Part shown: positions 1-6,943 of the stretch, one piece after another
How positions within the stretch are numbered: position 1 is the first letter of the stretch
Layout: every line of letters begins with the position of its first letter
From: Proteobacteria bacterium UBA6729
GTDB taxonomy: Bacteria > Pseudomonadota > Gammaproteobacteria > Porifericomitales > Porifericomitaceae
Reading direction: 5' to 3'
Length of the DNA stretch: 18,413 bases
NCBI GenBank assembly: GCA_002454015.1
Contig: DKIB01000006.1
Span: 6,940 to 25,352, forward strand
Position numbers and translations under genes: made by a program
Notes under the pieces: generated by a model
What the model was told of the DNA's origin: nothing
The model's database searches: none
The model's input: the letters and a program-made list of their open reading frames with translations, nothing else

Positions 1-206
1 TTGATCTGCGCCTTGTGGTAATCCCATTCCTGCACCCGGTCCCACTTGCCGGACCAGTCCAGAAACTGCTCTGCCTGTTCTGCCCAGAATGCATCACTGT
101 CGGTGAGAGAGCGCTGATACAGCCGTTCGTAGCCGGAGCGATCCACGTGCGCCCGCTGCCCGAACCCTGCGGGAACCCTGTAGACCTTGCCGCTGCTGCC
201 TGTCAC
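1..206 (-). CDS. acs: Acetyl-CoA synthetase, N-terminal part (truncated by window edge)
   Basis: Reading the minus strand from a GTG at 204-206 gives a protein beginning VTGSSGKVYRVP, followed by RAHVDRSGYERLY, then DAFWAEQAEQFLDW and WDYHKAQI. This is the typical N-terminus of AMP-forming acetyl-CoA synthetase (AcsA), including the FWAEQA and LDW...W segments of the acetyl-CoA synthetase N-terminal domain. The enzyme activates acetate with ATP and CoA to acetyl-CoA in the cytoplasm. Only 68 codons are present; the ATP-grasp/AMP-binding core lies outside the window. The GTG start is chosen because GGAG lies 9 nt upstream and the family start falls here. The gene is divergent from moaC, and its upstream region carries the periodic palindrome array at 219-302, which probably controls it. 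Confidence 0.88.
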   Translation of the reverse strand, partial: MTGSSGKVYRVPAGFGQRAHVDRSGYERLYQRSLTDSDAFWAEQAEQFLDWSGKWDRVQEWDYHKAQI

Positions 207-218
207 GATATTGTTCTC

Positions 219-302
219 CGTACATCCCCAAGTTCAGGGATGTCCCCAACGTTCAGGGATGTCCCTAATCCCAAGGATATCCACGAGCTTTGGGGACATC
301 CC
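219..302. promoter_or_regulatory. Evenly spaced array of GGGA-N2-TCCC palindromes (candidate operator array of acs)
   Basis: Palindromes occur at 237-246 (GGGATGTCCC), 256-265 (GGGATGTCCC), 274-283 (AGGATATCCA) and 293-302 (GGGACATCCC). A half-site lies at 219-228 (CGTACATCCC). Their centres are 18, 19, 18 and 19 bp apart. The spacers before the second and third elements are alike (caagttca, caacgttca). The array ends 13 bp above the acs GTG when the half-site is counted. It looks like a cooperative binding-site array for a dimeric regulator, and no known regulator is recognised. It could instead be a short tandem repeat (period about 18.5 nt) without regulatory function. Confidence 0.6.
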
Positions 303-402
303 CGAGCCGGGGTATTGATGCCCTGTGCGGAGCGATTGTAACGTCGGACCGGGACCCTGTCATGCTGCGCTGCCGTATGCTGTAGAGCAGAGGGCGGTTA
401 TC

Positions 403-411
403 TGCTAGAAT
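403..411 (+). promoter_or_regulatory. Candidate extended -10 promoter for moaC
   Basis: TGCTAGAAT at 403-411 fits an extended -10 (TGN followed by TAGAAT, one mismatch to TATAAT). No good -35 is present 17 bp upstream. Transcription would start near 418, about 36 nt before the moaC ATG. This is a weak call based on hexamer resemblance only. Confidence 0.3.
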
Positions 412-453
412 CAGTGCCTCAGGGTAGCGGCCAGGCGGCTGCCCCCGCCAGAG

Positions 454-936
454 ATGTCCAGGGTACCAACACATTTCAACACTCGGGGAGAGGCCCACAT
501 GGTGGATGTGGGGGCCAAGACCGTGACCCGGCGTATGGCCGTGGCGGAAGGGCGCATCCGCATGTCCATGGACACCCTGCAACGGATACAGGGCGGCGAT
601 CACCGCAAGGGCGATGTGCTGGGCATCGCCCGCACTGCCGGGATCATGGCATGCAAACAAACCTCGGCACTGATTCCCCTGTGTCACCCGCTGTCGCTGG
701 ATCTGGTGGAACTGGAACTGCGCCCCCTGGAGGCAGACTGCAGCGTGTATTGCCGGGCGCATGTACAGGCACATGACCGCACTGGAGTAGAGATGGAGGC
801 ACTGATGGCGGTGCATATCGCCTTGCTCACTGTGTATGATATGTGCAAGGCAGTAGACCGGGGCATGTCCATGGAGGGCATACGCCTGCTGGAAAAATCC
901 GGTGGGCGCTCCGGGCACTACCGACGCCCGGATTAA
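454..936 (+). CDS. moaC: Cyclic pyranopterin monophosphate synthase MoaC
   Basis: A 160-residue protein, the same length as E. coli MoaC (about 161). MoaC works with MoaA to convert GTP to cyclic pyranopterin monophosphate, the first stage of molybdenum cofactor synthesis in the cytoplasm. Family motifs are present: [14 protein letters not shown] near the N-terminus, [15 protein letters not shown] (K52), LCHPL (H78), GVEMEAL (E113 and E115) and YDMCKAVDR (D129, K132). These match the E. coli active-site residues with an offset of one. The ATG at 454 is preferred over the internal ATG at 499 because the [13 protein letters not shown] segment belongs to the family N-terminus, although its ribosome-binding site is weak (only GAG just upstream). 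No other moa gene is adjacent. It overlaps the end of the opposing dehydratase gene by 4 nt. Confidence 0.95.
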   Translation: MSRVPTHFNTRGEAHMVDVGAKTVTRRMAVAEGRIRMSMDTLQRIQGGDHRKGDVLGIARTAGIMACKQTSALIPLCHPLSLDLVELELRPLEADCSVYCRAHVQAHDRTGVEMEALMAVHIALLTVYDMCKAVDRGMSMEGIRLLEKSGGRSGHYRRPD

Positions 937-1322
937 TCGTACTTGATGTACTTGAAACGCGGATCGTCCGGTGTGCCTTCCAGGGCACTCTGCGGGTCTG
1001 CACCGGGCTGCCAGCTGATCAGCGCCTCTATACGGGCTGCCAGATCAAAATCCTTGTTCGTCACCCCCTTCGCGGCATGGTTCATCAGTTTCACGATCAC
1101 AAATGCGTAGGACACCGTAAGGTCCGGATGATGAAAGGCCGCCTCGGCCAAGTGTCCGACGGCATTGACGACCATCAGGGTGCCCTTCCAGCCTGCGGTC
1201 TTGTACTTGCGCCGAATCCAGCCCTCCTCGTAGTACCACCGCGGCAACTCCTGGCGCAGCCGCGCCTCAATTTCCTCCGCTGTATAGGACTCATCCTGTG
1301 TTTTGTTACGCCACTGTGACAT
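933..1322 (-). CDS. Pterin-4a-carbinolamine dehydratase family protein (PCD/DCoH)
   Basis: A 129-residue protein with the PCD signature: HHP at residues 64-66 and H82 about 16 residues later, in the order HHPDL...[19 protein letters not shown]. The known family reaction is dehydration of 4a-hydroxytetrahydropterin, regenerating pterin cofactor after aromatic hydroxylases. No phenylalanine hydroxylase is in view. Here the gene is last in an operon of tetrahydromethanopterin/methylofuran genes, so I infer a pterin-related role in C1 cofactor metabolism; a role in molybdopterin metabolism is an alternative given convergent moaC. The ATG at 1320-1322 has AGGAGG about 10 nt upstream and overlaps the end of mfnB by 17 nt. 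The protein is about 20-30 residues longer than minimal PCDs, mostly at the N-terminus and C-terminus. Confidence 0.87.
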   Translation of the reverse strand: MSQWRNKTQDESYTAEEIEARLRQELPRWYYEEGWIRRKYKTAGWKGTLMVVNAVGHLAEAAFHHPDLTVSYAFVIVKLMNHAAKGVTNKDFDLAARIEALISWQPGADPQSALEGTPDDPRFKYIKYD

Positions 1323-2046
1323 CAGTTACCTGCCTCCTCCGGGCCTCTTTCTCACCCATGGTAGCACCGATATGCTGCCGTGTACAGCAGGCCACCAGGC
1401 GACGCACCTGTTCCGCGCGGATGTGGCTGCTGCGCCCGGTAGCACACAGGGCACCCCTGAAGCCCAGGTAGTCCGGACCCATACGCAGCAACGGCGGGAT
1501 ATCCTTTGCGCCCAGGGAGCCGGCCAGACCGGTGACCAGTCCGCAGTCCCTGGCGCTGTCCAGAAAGGCCCGCAGCCGGGCGGCAGGCACACGCTCCGGC
1601 AAGGCCCCGGCAGCCTTGTCCGCGGTGTCCAGCATGGTACCCCAGGCACCACGCAGCGACTGCAGACAGGCGGCATCGGGTATGCCATCCTCGATCAGCC
1701 ATACCGGCACCACCCCGACCCTGTGGTGATCAACCGCCTGCAACAGCGCCGCAAGGGCCGCCACAGCGGTCGGTTGCTGCAGTCGCAATCCCACCTTTAT
1801 CAGGTCCACACCCGCCTGCTGCATCTGCTGCGTCAGGCCCTGAAAGCATTCCGGGTCTGCACCTATGGTCGCACTGACCGGCACCCGTCCGGCCACATGG
1901 TGCACTACCTCCGCACAAAGTGCCGGGGACAATGCCTGCAGAGCCCCTCCCTCCGGATCCTTCAGATCGATGATGTCTGCACCGGCTGACAGCGCGACTG
2001 CCGCCTCCTCCCTGTTTCGTACACTGGCCAACAGGCGGGGGCTCAT
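1306..2046 (-). CDS. mfnB: (5-formylfuran-3-yl)methyl phosphate synthase MfnB (DUF556)
   Basis: A 246-residue TIM-barrel protein. It opens with LLASVRNREEAAVAL, then GADIIDLKDPEGGAL with K29, and later GVDLIKVGL with K84; these fit the two conserved lysines of archaeal MfnB. GLAGSL near residue 180 resembles the phosphate-binding loop of the barrel. MfnB condenses two glyceraldehyde-3-phosphate molecules to the furan precursor of methanofuran. In methylotrophic bacteria the homologue is assigned to methylofuran synthesis for the formyltransferase/hydrolase complex. The start ATG overlaps the stop of the upstream DUF447 gene in an ATGA junction, implying translational coupling. Confidence 0.92.
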   Translation of the reverse strand: MSPRLLASVRNREEAAVALSAGADIIDLKDPEGGALQALSPALCAEVVHHVAGRVPVSATIGADPECFQGLTQQMQQAGVDLIKVGLRLQQPTAVAALAALLQAVDHHRVGVVPVWLIEDGIPDAACLQSLRGAWGTMLDTADKAAGALPERVPAARLRAFLDSARDCGLVTGLAGSLGAKDIPPLLRMGPDYLGFRGALCATGRSSHIRAEQVRRLVACCTRQHIGATMGEKEARRRQVTDVTVA

Positions 2047-2609
2047 TTGCGGGCAGCTCCCGGATGGGCGGCGATGCCCTCCAGCAGCCAGTCCCAGGCC
2101 TGCTGCTCACGAGGGCCTGCCGTCTTCTGCACGGCGTTGCCCAGATACTCCAGTTCACGCTGCACCTGCCCGGTCGGCAGACGGTCCAGCCGCGTATAGA
2201 GTATGGCCGCCTCCAGTACCGCCGCCTGGGCACGATTGAAGCCGGCAAATGGCGCATGCGTGCCGACATATTTCTTCCGGCAATAAAAGCGCGGTCGCCC
2301 CGAGTCTGCCGAGGCAACGCGCTCCACCTCCACCTCTATATGTGCCGGCACATCCCGCAGGCGTTGCAACTGTACCGTGTGGGCGGCCACCATCGGCCAG
2401 TCCCGGCGCCCGGTCAGGCATCCCACGTATACACACACATCATCGCAAAGGTTGATGACCGCCTGATTAAAGCCCAGCAGATTGTCCAGGGTGCATGAGG
2501 GTCTGTAGGGGGCCAGCACCAGCGTCTGCTCATGCTCGTGCACCCCCATGGGGGCGAGATGCGTGTCCCCCTCCGGCGTGCGCGTGCCGACGATCACCTC
2601 CCGGATCAT
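2043..2609 (-). CDS. DUF447 family protein linked to tetrahydromethanopterin metabolism
   Basis: A 188-residue protein recognisable as DUF447: MIREVIVGTRTPEGDTHLAPMG at the N-terminus, LAPYRPSCTLDNLL, then VGCLTGRRDWP, THAPFAGFNRAQAAVLEAAIL and a C-terminal KTAGPREQQAWDWLL. The N-terminal half resembles FMN-binding split-barrel proteins. The family is found in methanogens and in methylotrophs with the H4MPT pathway; its biochemical role is not established to my knowledge. It overlaps both neighbours by 4 nt (ATGA junctions), so it is almost certainly co-translated with the DHPS-like protein and MfnB. Function beyond the pathway link is inference. Confidence 0.88.
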   Translation of the reverse strand: MIREVIVGTRTPEGDTHLAPMGVHEHEQTLVLAPYRPSCTLDNLLGFNQAVINLCDDVCVYVGCLTGRRDWPMVAAHTVQLQRLRDVPAHIEVEVERVASADSGRPRFYCRKKYVGTHAPFAGFNRAQAAVLEAAILYTRLDRLPTGQVQRELEYLGNAVQKTAGPREQQAWDWLLEGIAAHPGAARK

Positions 2610-4036
2610 GATTTGCGCAAGCGGCGCGAGGCGGCCAGCAATGCGTCCGGTTGGGCGTCCTCCCCGCTCTGCTGTTGTCGGGGTGAGGAGGGCGGTATAG
2701 CTGCACCCCAGTCCAGACCACGGTCCTGCTGATAGCGCTTGCCCAGCCGCCAGGCGATCTCGGCACGAGCCAACTCCACCCCGGCATAAAATGCATGGGG
2801 TGCATCCTTGTGCAGGGGGGTCAGCGCCGGGAACAACGCAAAGGGGTCCTGACCAAGGTGCAGACCCTCACGATTAAAGACCGCCAGGCCCTGCTCGATC
2901 ACCCGGATCCGATAACCGGGATCCCTGATCTGCGCCGCCAGGGCAGTGATATCCGCCTCCGTGTCAGGATACGGGTTACGGGCATGCAGGGGAGAGAGTG
3001 AGGCGTCCAGTCCCTTGGGCAATACCCCATCGGTGTGCGCCGCATGACAGATGCGCCGCGCCCGGTCAAACTCGTACACCGCGGAGCAGGCGTGCTGACT
3101 GACCTCGGTAGTCAGCACCGCCGCAACATCGAGTTCCGAGGCCACACCGGCCAGCAACAGGTTGATGCCACAGGTATCCGCCTCGGTCAATTCGGTCAGA
3201 TTACCGACCCCCATCATGATATCCACCTCCGGGAAACGTCGTCGCAGCTCGCTGTAGCGGACTATGGAATCAGTAAAACCAAAGTGTATGGGATCCAGAA
3301 TGCTGTCTGCCAGAAAGGCACGCCCCAAGGCAGACAGGCGTTCCATGGCCCGGTACAGGGAGGGCAGCTCCCCGGCGGTCTGCGGGATCAGTACCGGCAC
3401 CGCCTCTACCTCCTCTGCCACCCACAGGCTGCCCTCATGCAAGCTCAGCAGGTAGGCTGCCCCCGCCCCTGCCCCCCGCAACAGCTCACTCGTATCCATG
3501 GAATCCATGCTGACCCTGAAGCCCTGCTCACACAGGGCCTGTACGCTGTCTTCCAGATGCGGAAAGGGCTGCCCCGGCAGGCCCCCCAGGTCAATGACAT
3601 CTGCCCCGTCCTGCCGATAGCGCTCCGCACGCGCCAGGATCGCCTCCACACTCAGCTTCGGGGCCTCAACAATCTCGGCAAAGATCTGCACCCGGTAACG
3701 GTCCAGTGCCGGAGCCAGACGCCGCCGACCAAACAGCTCCGGCAGATCCCTGAAGTCCTCCGGCCCACGCTGCACCGGAACCCCCAGGCGCTGTGACAAC
3801 GCCTCCATATCCCCGGCGCAAAGGCCGGGTACGATAATCTGGCTGACCCCATCCACATCACGCAGTCGCCTGGCGATCATCGGCGCGGTCATCAGTGCCG
3901 CTACACTGACGCCCAGATCCCGCACCTCCCAGCTGAAATCCGTGGCGGGCAGGGCCTCCAGCACCCGGCGCAACCCCGGGGCTGCCAGATGACCGGTCAG
4001 AAACAGGATATGTTCAGACTTGCCGGACTCACTCAC
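2606..4036 (-). CDS. DUF6513-dihydropteroate synthase-like protein (H4MPT biosynthesis)
   Basis: About 476 residues. An N-terminal DUF6513-like domain begins HILFLTGHLAAPGLRRVL and contains the WEVRDLGVSVAALMTAPMIARRL stretch (split here for reading). It is followed by a dihydropteroate synthase-like TIM barrel with RYRQDGADVIDLGG, FRVSMDSMDT, DPIHFGFTDS and MMGVGNLTELTEADTCGIN. Such proteins accompany H4MPT genes in methylotrophs and archaea and are thought to act in the pterin branch of the cofactor. The GTG at 4034-4036 (GCAGGG seven nt upstream) is chosen because the family starts right at this point. An ATG at 4126 would add 30 Ala/Pro-rich residues with no family resemblance. First gene of the operon; ATGA overlap with DUF447. 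Confidence 0.85.
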   Translation of the reverse strand: MSESGKSEHILFLTGHLAAPGLRRVLEALPATDFSWEVRDLGVSVAALMTAPMIARRLRDVDGVSQIIVPGLCAGDMEALSQRLGVPVQRGPEDFRDLPELFGRRRLAPALDRYRVQIFAEIVEAPKLSVEAILARAERYRQDGADVIDLGGLPGQPFPHLEDSVQALCEQGFRVSMDSMDTSELLRGAGAGAAYLLSLHEGSLWVAEEVEAVPVLIPQTAGELPSLYRAMERLSALGRAFLADSILDPIHFGFTDSIVRYSELRRRFPEVDIMMGVGNLTELTEADTCGINLLLAGVASELDVAAVLTTEVSQHACSAVYEFDRARRICHAAHTDGVLPKGLDASLSPLHARNPYPDTEADITALAAQIRDPGYRIRVIEQGLAVFNREGLHLGQDPFALFPALTPLHKDAPHAFYAGVELARAEIAWRLGKRYQQDRGLDWGAAIPPSSPRQQQSGEDAQPDALLAASRRLRKS

Positions 4037-4246
4037 AATGCAGCCCTGCGGTGGAGGGCGCAAAGTCCCGCATGACGCGGCTGCCCGCAGCACTGCACCG
4101 GAGGCAGGCCCGGGAGTAACCAGCATCCCTGGCGTTGCTGTTCCAACCGCTTCCTGCTGTTCCTGTACGCCCCCCTCTGCAATGCGTAGCTACCCCCCAT
4201 TTCAGCGCCTCCCGACAGACCAGAACTGCCCAGGCCGCCGCTGCGA

Positions 4247-4252
4247 ATTATA
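4247..4252 (-). promoter_or_regulatory. Perfect TATAAT -10 box, candidate promoter of the C1-cofactor operon
   Basis: The minus strand reads TATAAT at 4252-4247, matching the sigma70 -10 consensus exactly. No TTGACA-like hexamer lies 16-18 bp upstream; that place is occupied by the palindrome at 4271-4286. A promoter lacking a -35 and overlapping a palindrome would be expected to need an activator, which is inference. Confidence 0.42.
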
Positions 4253-4270
4253 CCCCGGAACGAAGCGGGA

Positions 4271-4286
4271 GCCCGGCAGGCCGGGC
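4271..4286. promoter_or_regulatory. Perfect 16-bp palindrome GCCCGGC-AG-GCCGGGC
   Basis: Seven-base arms separated by two bases are exact reverse complements. The element sits where the -35 of the minus-strand -10 at 4247-4252 should be, and about 25 bp above the infA -10. The two-base centre suits a protein-binding site better than an RNA hairpin. Confidence 0.5.
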
Positions 4287-4308
4287 CGCGCCCACTCCGT
4301 GGCAGCCG

Positions 4309-4317
4309 TGCTACAAT
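4309..4317 (+). promoter_or_regulatory. Extended -10 promoter of infA
   Basis: TGCTACAAT at 4309-4317 is a TGN-extended -10 with TACAAT (5 of 6 to consensus). There is no recognisable -35. Transcription would start near 4324, giving a leader of about 36 nt before the infA ATG. Confidence 0.5.
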
Positions 4318-4359
4318 GACCGTACAGGTACCGGTGTACGCCCGCGCGGTGTGGTAATG

Positions 4360-4578
4360 ATGGCAAAAGAAGAACATATACAGATGGAGGGCAAGGTCGT
4401 AGAGACCCTGCCGAATACGGTATTCCGTGTAGAACTGGAGAATGGCCATGTGGTGACGGCCCATATCTCCGGCAAGATGCGCAAGAACTATATTCGCATC
4501 CTGACCGGTGACAAGGTTACTGTGGAACTGACCCCCTATGATCTGAGCAAGGGGCGTATTACCTACCGCCTGCGTTGA
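4360..4578 (+). CDS. infA: Translation initiation factor IF-1
   Basis: A 72-residue protein nearly identical to E. coli IF-1 through the core: [19 protein letters not shown], then the [19 protein letters not shown] segment and [19 protein letters not shown]-1 is a single OB-fold protein that binds the ribosomal A site with IF-2 and IF-3 during initiation. Two adjacent ATG codons occur (4357 and 4360); the second gives the standard MAKEE start and length. The gene is transcribed alone. Its last 20 nt overlap the end of kdsB on the opposite strand, so no separate terminator region exists. Confidence 0.97.
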   Translation: MAKEEHIQMEGKVVETLPNTVFRVELENGHVVTAHISGKMRKNYIRILTGDKVTVELTPYDLSKGRITYRLR

Positions 4579-5317
4579 GCCCCTGCTCCAGCCGACGTTG
4601 TGCCGCCTGCAGGTCGGCCCGGGTGTCAACCCCCGGGGGGGGCGGGTCCACCTCGGTGATCAGGATCCTGCCGCCATGGTACAGGGCACGCAGCTGTTCC
4701 AGGTTCTCGGCCTGCTCCAGCGGGGGACTCGGCAGGCGGCTGAGCTGGCGCAGGTAGCCTGCCCTGTAGGCGTAGATGCCGATATGGCGACGCAGCAGCC
4801 CATGTTGCTGACCTGCCCATGGAATCTGTGCACGACTGAAGTACAGCACCCGACCTGCCGCATCCATCACCACCTTCACCCGGTGCGGGCTGGCCTCGGC
4901 CAGCCCGGCATCCCGGCAGCACAGGGTGGCCATGTCCGCACTGCTGTCGGAGTGCAGCAGTGCGGCAACCCGGTCGATCAGGGAGGCAGGCAGCAGGGGT
5001 TCATCGCCCTGCACATTCACCACGACCCGCTCATCCGGCTCCCCCAGCCGGGCTACGGTCTCCGCTACCCGTTCCATGCCGGAACGATGCCGGGTAGAGG
5101 TCAACAGGGCGCGGGCACCAAAGCCCTGTGCCGCCTGCAGGATGCGCTCATCATCCGTGGCGATTATGCTGTCCCGGGCCTGACTGTGCTGCACGGCCTG
5201 CCAGGTATGGCGAAGCATGGGCCATCCACAAAGTTCCAGCAGGGGTTTGCCGGGCAGTCGGGTGGAGGCATAGCGGGCCGGAATGACCACCAGAAAATCC
5301 GGGGTGCGGCTACTCAT
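4559..5317 (-). CDS. kdsB: 3-deoxy-manno-octulosonate cytidylyltransferase (CMP-KDO synthetase)
   Basis: A 252-residue protein (E. coli KdsB 248). Motifs include [20 protein letters not shown] at the N-terminus (nucleotide-binding loop), [17 protein letters not shown], and YFSRAQIPW followed by [14 protein letters not shown]. It activates KDO with CTP for lipopolysaccharide inner-core synthesis in the cytoplasm. Last gene of the minus-strand operon; it overlaps the trm112 stop by 8 nt at its start and infA by 20 nt at its end. Confidence 0.96.
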   Translation of the reverse strand: MSSRTPDFLVVIPARYASTRLPGKPLLELCGWPMLRHTWQAVQHSQARDSIIATDDERILQAAQGFGARALLTSTRHRSGMERVAETVARLGEPDERVVVNVQGDEPLLPASLIDRVAALLHSDSSADMATLCCRDAGLAEASPHRVKVVMDAAGRVLYFSRAQIPWAGQQHGLLRRHIGIYAYRAGYLRQLSRLPSPPLEQAENLEQLRALYHGGRILITEVDPPPPGVDTRADLQAAQRRLEQGLNAGGR

Positions 5318-5483
5318 CGGTTGCCAGTGCCCTCGCCTGTTCAGCCACCAGGATGGGGATGCCGTCCCGCACCGGATAGGCCAGCCGTGCCTCGGGAGAA
5401 ATCAGCTCCTGACGCTGCGGGTCATAGTGCAGCGGTCCGCCGCTCACCGGACAGATCAGCAGCTCAAGCAGCCTTTTGTCCAT
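5310..5483 (-). CDS. Trm112 family small protein (YcaR-like)
   Basis: A 57-residue protein reading [18 protein letters not shown], then [18 protein letters not shown]. It matches the YcaR/Trm112-like family that sits between lpxK and kdsB in many Gammaproteobacteria (E. coli YcaR begins MDHRLLEIIACPVCNGKL). The second cysteine of the E. coli CPVC motif is replaced by serine, so classical zinc binding is unlikely. Two adjacent ATG codons are possible (5483 or 5486). The gene overlaps lpxK upstream by 20 nt and kdsB downstream by 8 nt. Its function is not well defined. Confidence 0.87.
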   Translation of the reverse strand: MDKRLLELLICPVSGGPLHYDPQRQELISPEARLAYPVRDGIPILVAEQARALATDE

Positions 5484-6507
5484 CATGTCTCTGCTTCAAC
5501 AGTTGCAGCAGCTTGCGCTCAAAGACCGGGGGCAATTCTGCATCTATCGGCAGGCACCAGTGCAATTCCGAGGCAAAGCTCTCGCACTTTATGGCATCCT
5601 TCTCGGTCATCAGCACGGGCAGCGTGTCGTCAAAATGAATATCCTCCGGGCGCAGGCGATAATGATCCGGGAAGCGATGACACAGAGGGCGCAGCCCCTT
5701 GTTCCTGAGTGCCTCAAAGAAGCGCTCCGGTCTGCCGATCCCGGCCAGCGCATGGATCTGACGGCCCTGCAACTCCAGCAGTTCCATGGTGCGCTCCGGA
5801 CAGGGCAGGCAGTACAGGCGTGCGGAACGATACTGCATGGCAAATTCGCCCTCCCCGGACTGACCATTGGCGACGACAAGGTCCACCCTCTGCAGTCTGG
5901 ACAGGGGTTCACGCAGCGGGCCTGCCGGCAGACAGCGACGATTGCCGTAGCGATCCCTGCCATCCACCACAGCGATCTCTATGTCACGATGCAGGGCCAG
6001 ATGTTGCAGGCCATCGTCGCAGATAATCAGGTTGCAGTCGTAGTGTTGCACCAGGGCAGCAACGGCACGTGGCCGGTTTGGATCCGCCACCACCGGGCGG
6101 GCCGTGCGCCGTGCTATCAATACCGCCTCGTCCCCTACCGAGACCGGATCGCTGTCCGTACGGATCTGCTGTGGCCATTGTCCGGCCTTGCCACGGTAGC
6201 CGCGCACAGCGACCCCGGGCCGCCAGCCACAGGCTGACAAACGCGCTACCAGCCAGATGGCAAGCGGGGTCTTGCCAGTACCCCCGACCACCAGGTTGCC
6301 CACCACGATCACCGGCACCCCGGGGTACGCCGCCGGGGTTCTGTGGCAGGCCGCACGCAGCAACAACAGCAGGCGGTACACCCAACCCAGTGGGGATAAC
6401 AAAAATCCCAGAAAGTGTTCCTCGTACCAGACCCGATGCAGCAAATCCAGCCACGGCATCAGCCATGGCTCCGGCGGTGCGGCAGCCGGGTCGGCATCAG
6501 GGTTCAT
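5464..6507 (-). CDS. lpxK: Tetraacyldisaccharide 4'-kinase LpxK
   Basis: About 347 residues. An N-terminal membrane helix near residues 33-50 is followed by [19 protein letters not shown], the P-loop (GGTGKT at about 75-80). Then come [39 protein letters not shown] and [13 protein letters not shown]. LpxK phosphorylates the 4' position of the lipid A disaccharide at the inner membrane. The ATG at 6507 is preferred (11-nt overlap with exbD). An upstream ATG at 6552 would overlap exbD by 56 nt, and one at 6459 would also give a near-standard length (E. coli 328). Confidence 0.94.
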   Translation of the reverse strand: MNPDADPAAAPPEPWLMPWLDLLHRVWYEEHFLGFLLSPLGWVYRLLLLLRAACHRTPAAYPGVPVIVVGNLVVGGTGKTPLAIWLVARLSACGWRPGVAVRGYRGKAGQWPQQIRTDSDPVSVGDEAVLIARRTARPVVADPNRPRAVAALVQHYDCNLIICDDGLQHLALHRDIEIAVVDGRDRYGNRRCLPAGPLREPLSRLQRVDLVVANGQSGEGEFAMQYRSARLYCLPCPERTMELLELQGRQIHALAGIGRPERFFEALRNKGLRPLCHRFPDHYRLRPEDIHFDDTLPVLMTEKDAIKCESFASELHWCLPIDAELPPVFERKLLQLLKQRHDGQKAA

Positions 6508-6943
6508 CTGTCCCGGACTCGTCTTCGTGCTGCTTCTCAATTTGAGTAGCAAAGCTCAGGCGGTAGATACCCAGCTGATGTGCGGTATCCATTACCGTAA
6601 CCACGGCCTGATGACTGGTCTCAGCATCCGCATTCACCACGATCATCGGTTCCTCTATATCCAGCACGGCCTGCAGCAGCATATGCCGCAATTCCTCTGT
6701 ATCATTGACCGCCGCGGATGCGTCTCCTATGTGCACCATGTTGCCGCTGGTAATGCTCAGCCTGATGGATGACAGATCTGTATCATTGCCGGTTTGACTG
6801 GCCTCCGGCAGGTTGATCTGCAGCTCCGATTCATGCTCAAAACTGGTAGAGACCATAAAAAATATGAGCAACAAAAATACCACGTCGATCAGCGGCGTAA
6901 TGTTTACGGTGACGTTGTCCTCAGTCTGCGCCTGGAAGTTCAT
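6497..6943 (-). CDS. exbD: ExbD/TolR family biopolymer transporter subunit
   Basis: A 148-residue protein with a short N-terminal cytoplasmic part and one membrane helix, VNITPLIDVVFLLLIFFMV (split at 20 residues), which contains the proton-path aspartate D20. A periplasmic domain of about 105 residues follows, rich in the INLPEA...MIVVNADAETSHQAVV pattern of ExbD. With ExbB it forms a proton-driven inner-membrane motor. No TonB is adjacent, so the energised partner is unknown. The ATG at 6943 overlaps the exbB stop in an ATGA junction; the upstream open frame is not used. Confidence 0.92.
   Translation of the reverse strand: MNFQAQTEDNVTVNITPLIDVVFLLLIFFMVSTSFEHESELQINLPEASQTGNDTDLSSIRLSITSGNMVHIGDASAAVNDTEELRHMLLQAVLDIEEPMIVVNADAETSHQAVVTVMDTAHQLGIYRLSFATQIEKQHEDESGTDEP

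Larger units (their letters stand above)
4037..4359. other. Divergent control region between the C1-cofactor operon and infA
   Basis: This 323-bp gap holds no convincing gene. It contains a -10 for each direction (minus 4247-4252, plus 4312-4317) and a perfect palindrome between them. It also contains a minus-strand leader of about 200 nt between the candidate start near 4240 and the GTG at 4036. The leader holds an in-frame ATG at 4126, which could serve as an alternative start. I see no riboswitch consensus in it. Confidence 0.5.

Noticed and set aside
265..918. A 217-residue open frame on the minus strand opposite moaC
   Set aside because: Antisense to moaC, without a recognisable family or start; MoaC is certain on the plus strand.
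4037..4126. Longer DHPS-like protein starting at ATG 4126
   Set aside because: The extra 30 residues are Ala/Pro-rich and unlike the family, which begins near the GTG at 4036; kept only as an alternative start.
4598..5638. A 346-residue open frame on the plus strand opposite kdsB and trm112
   Set aside because: Antisense shadow; kdsB and Trm112 proteins are unmistakable on the minus strand.
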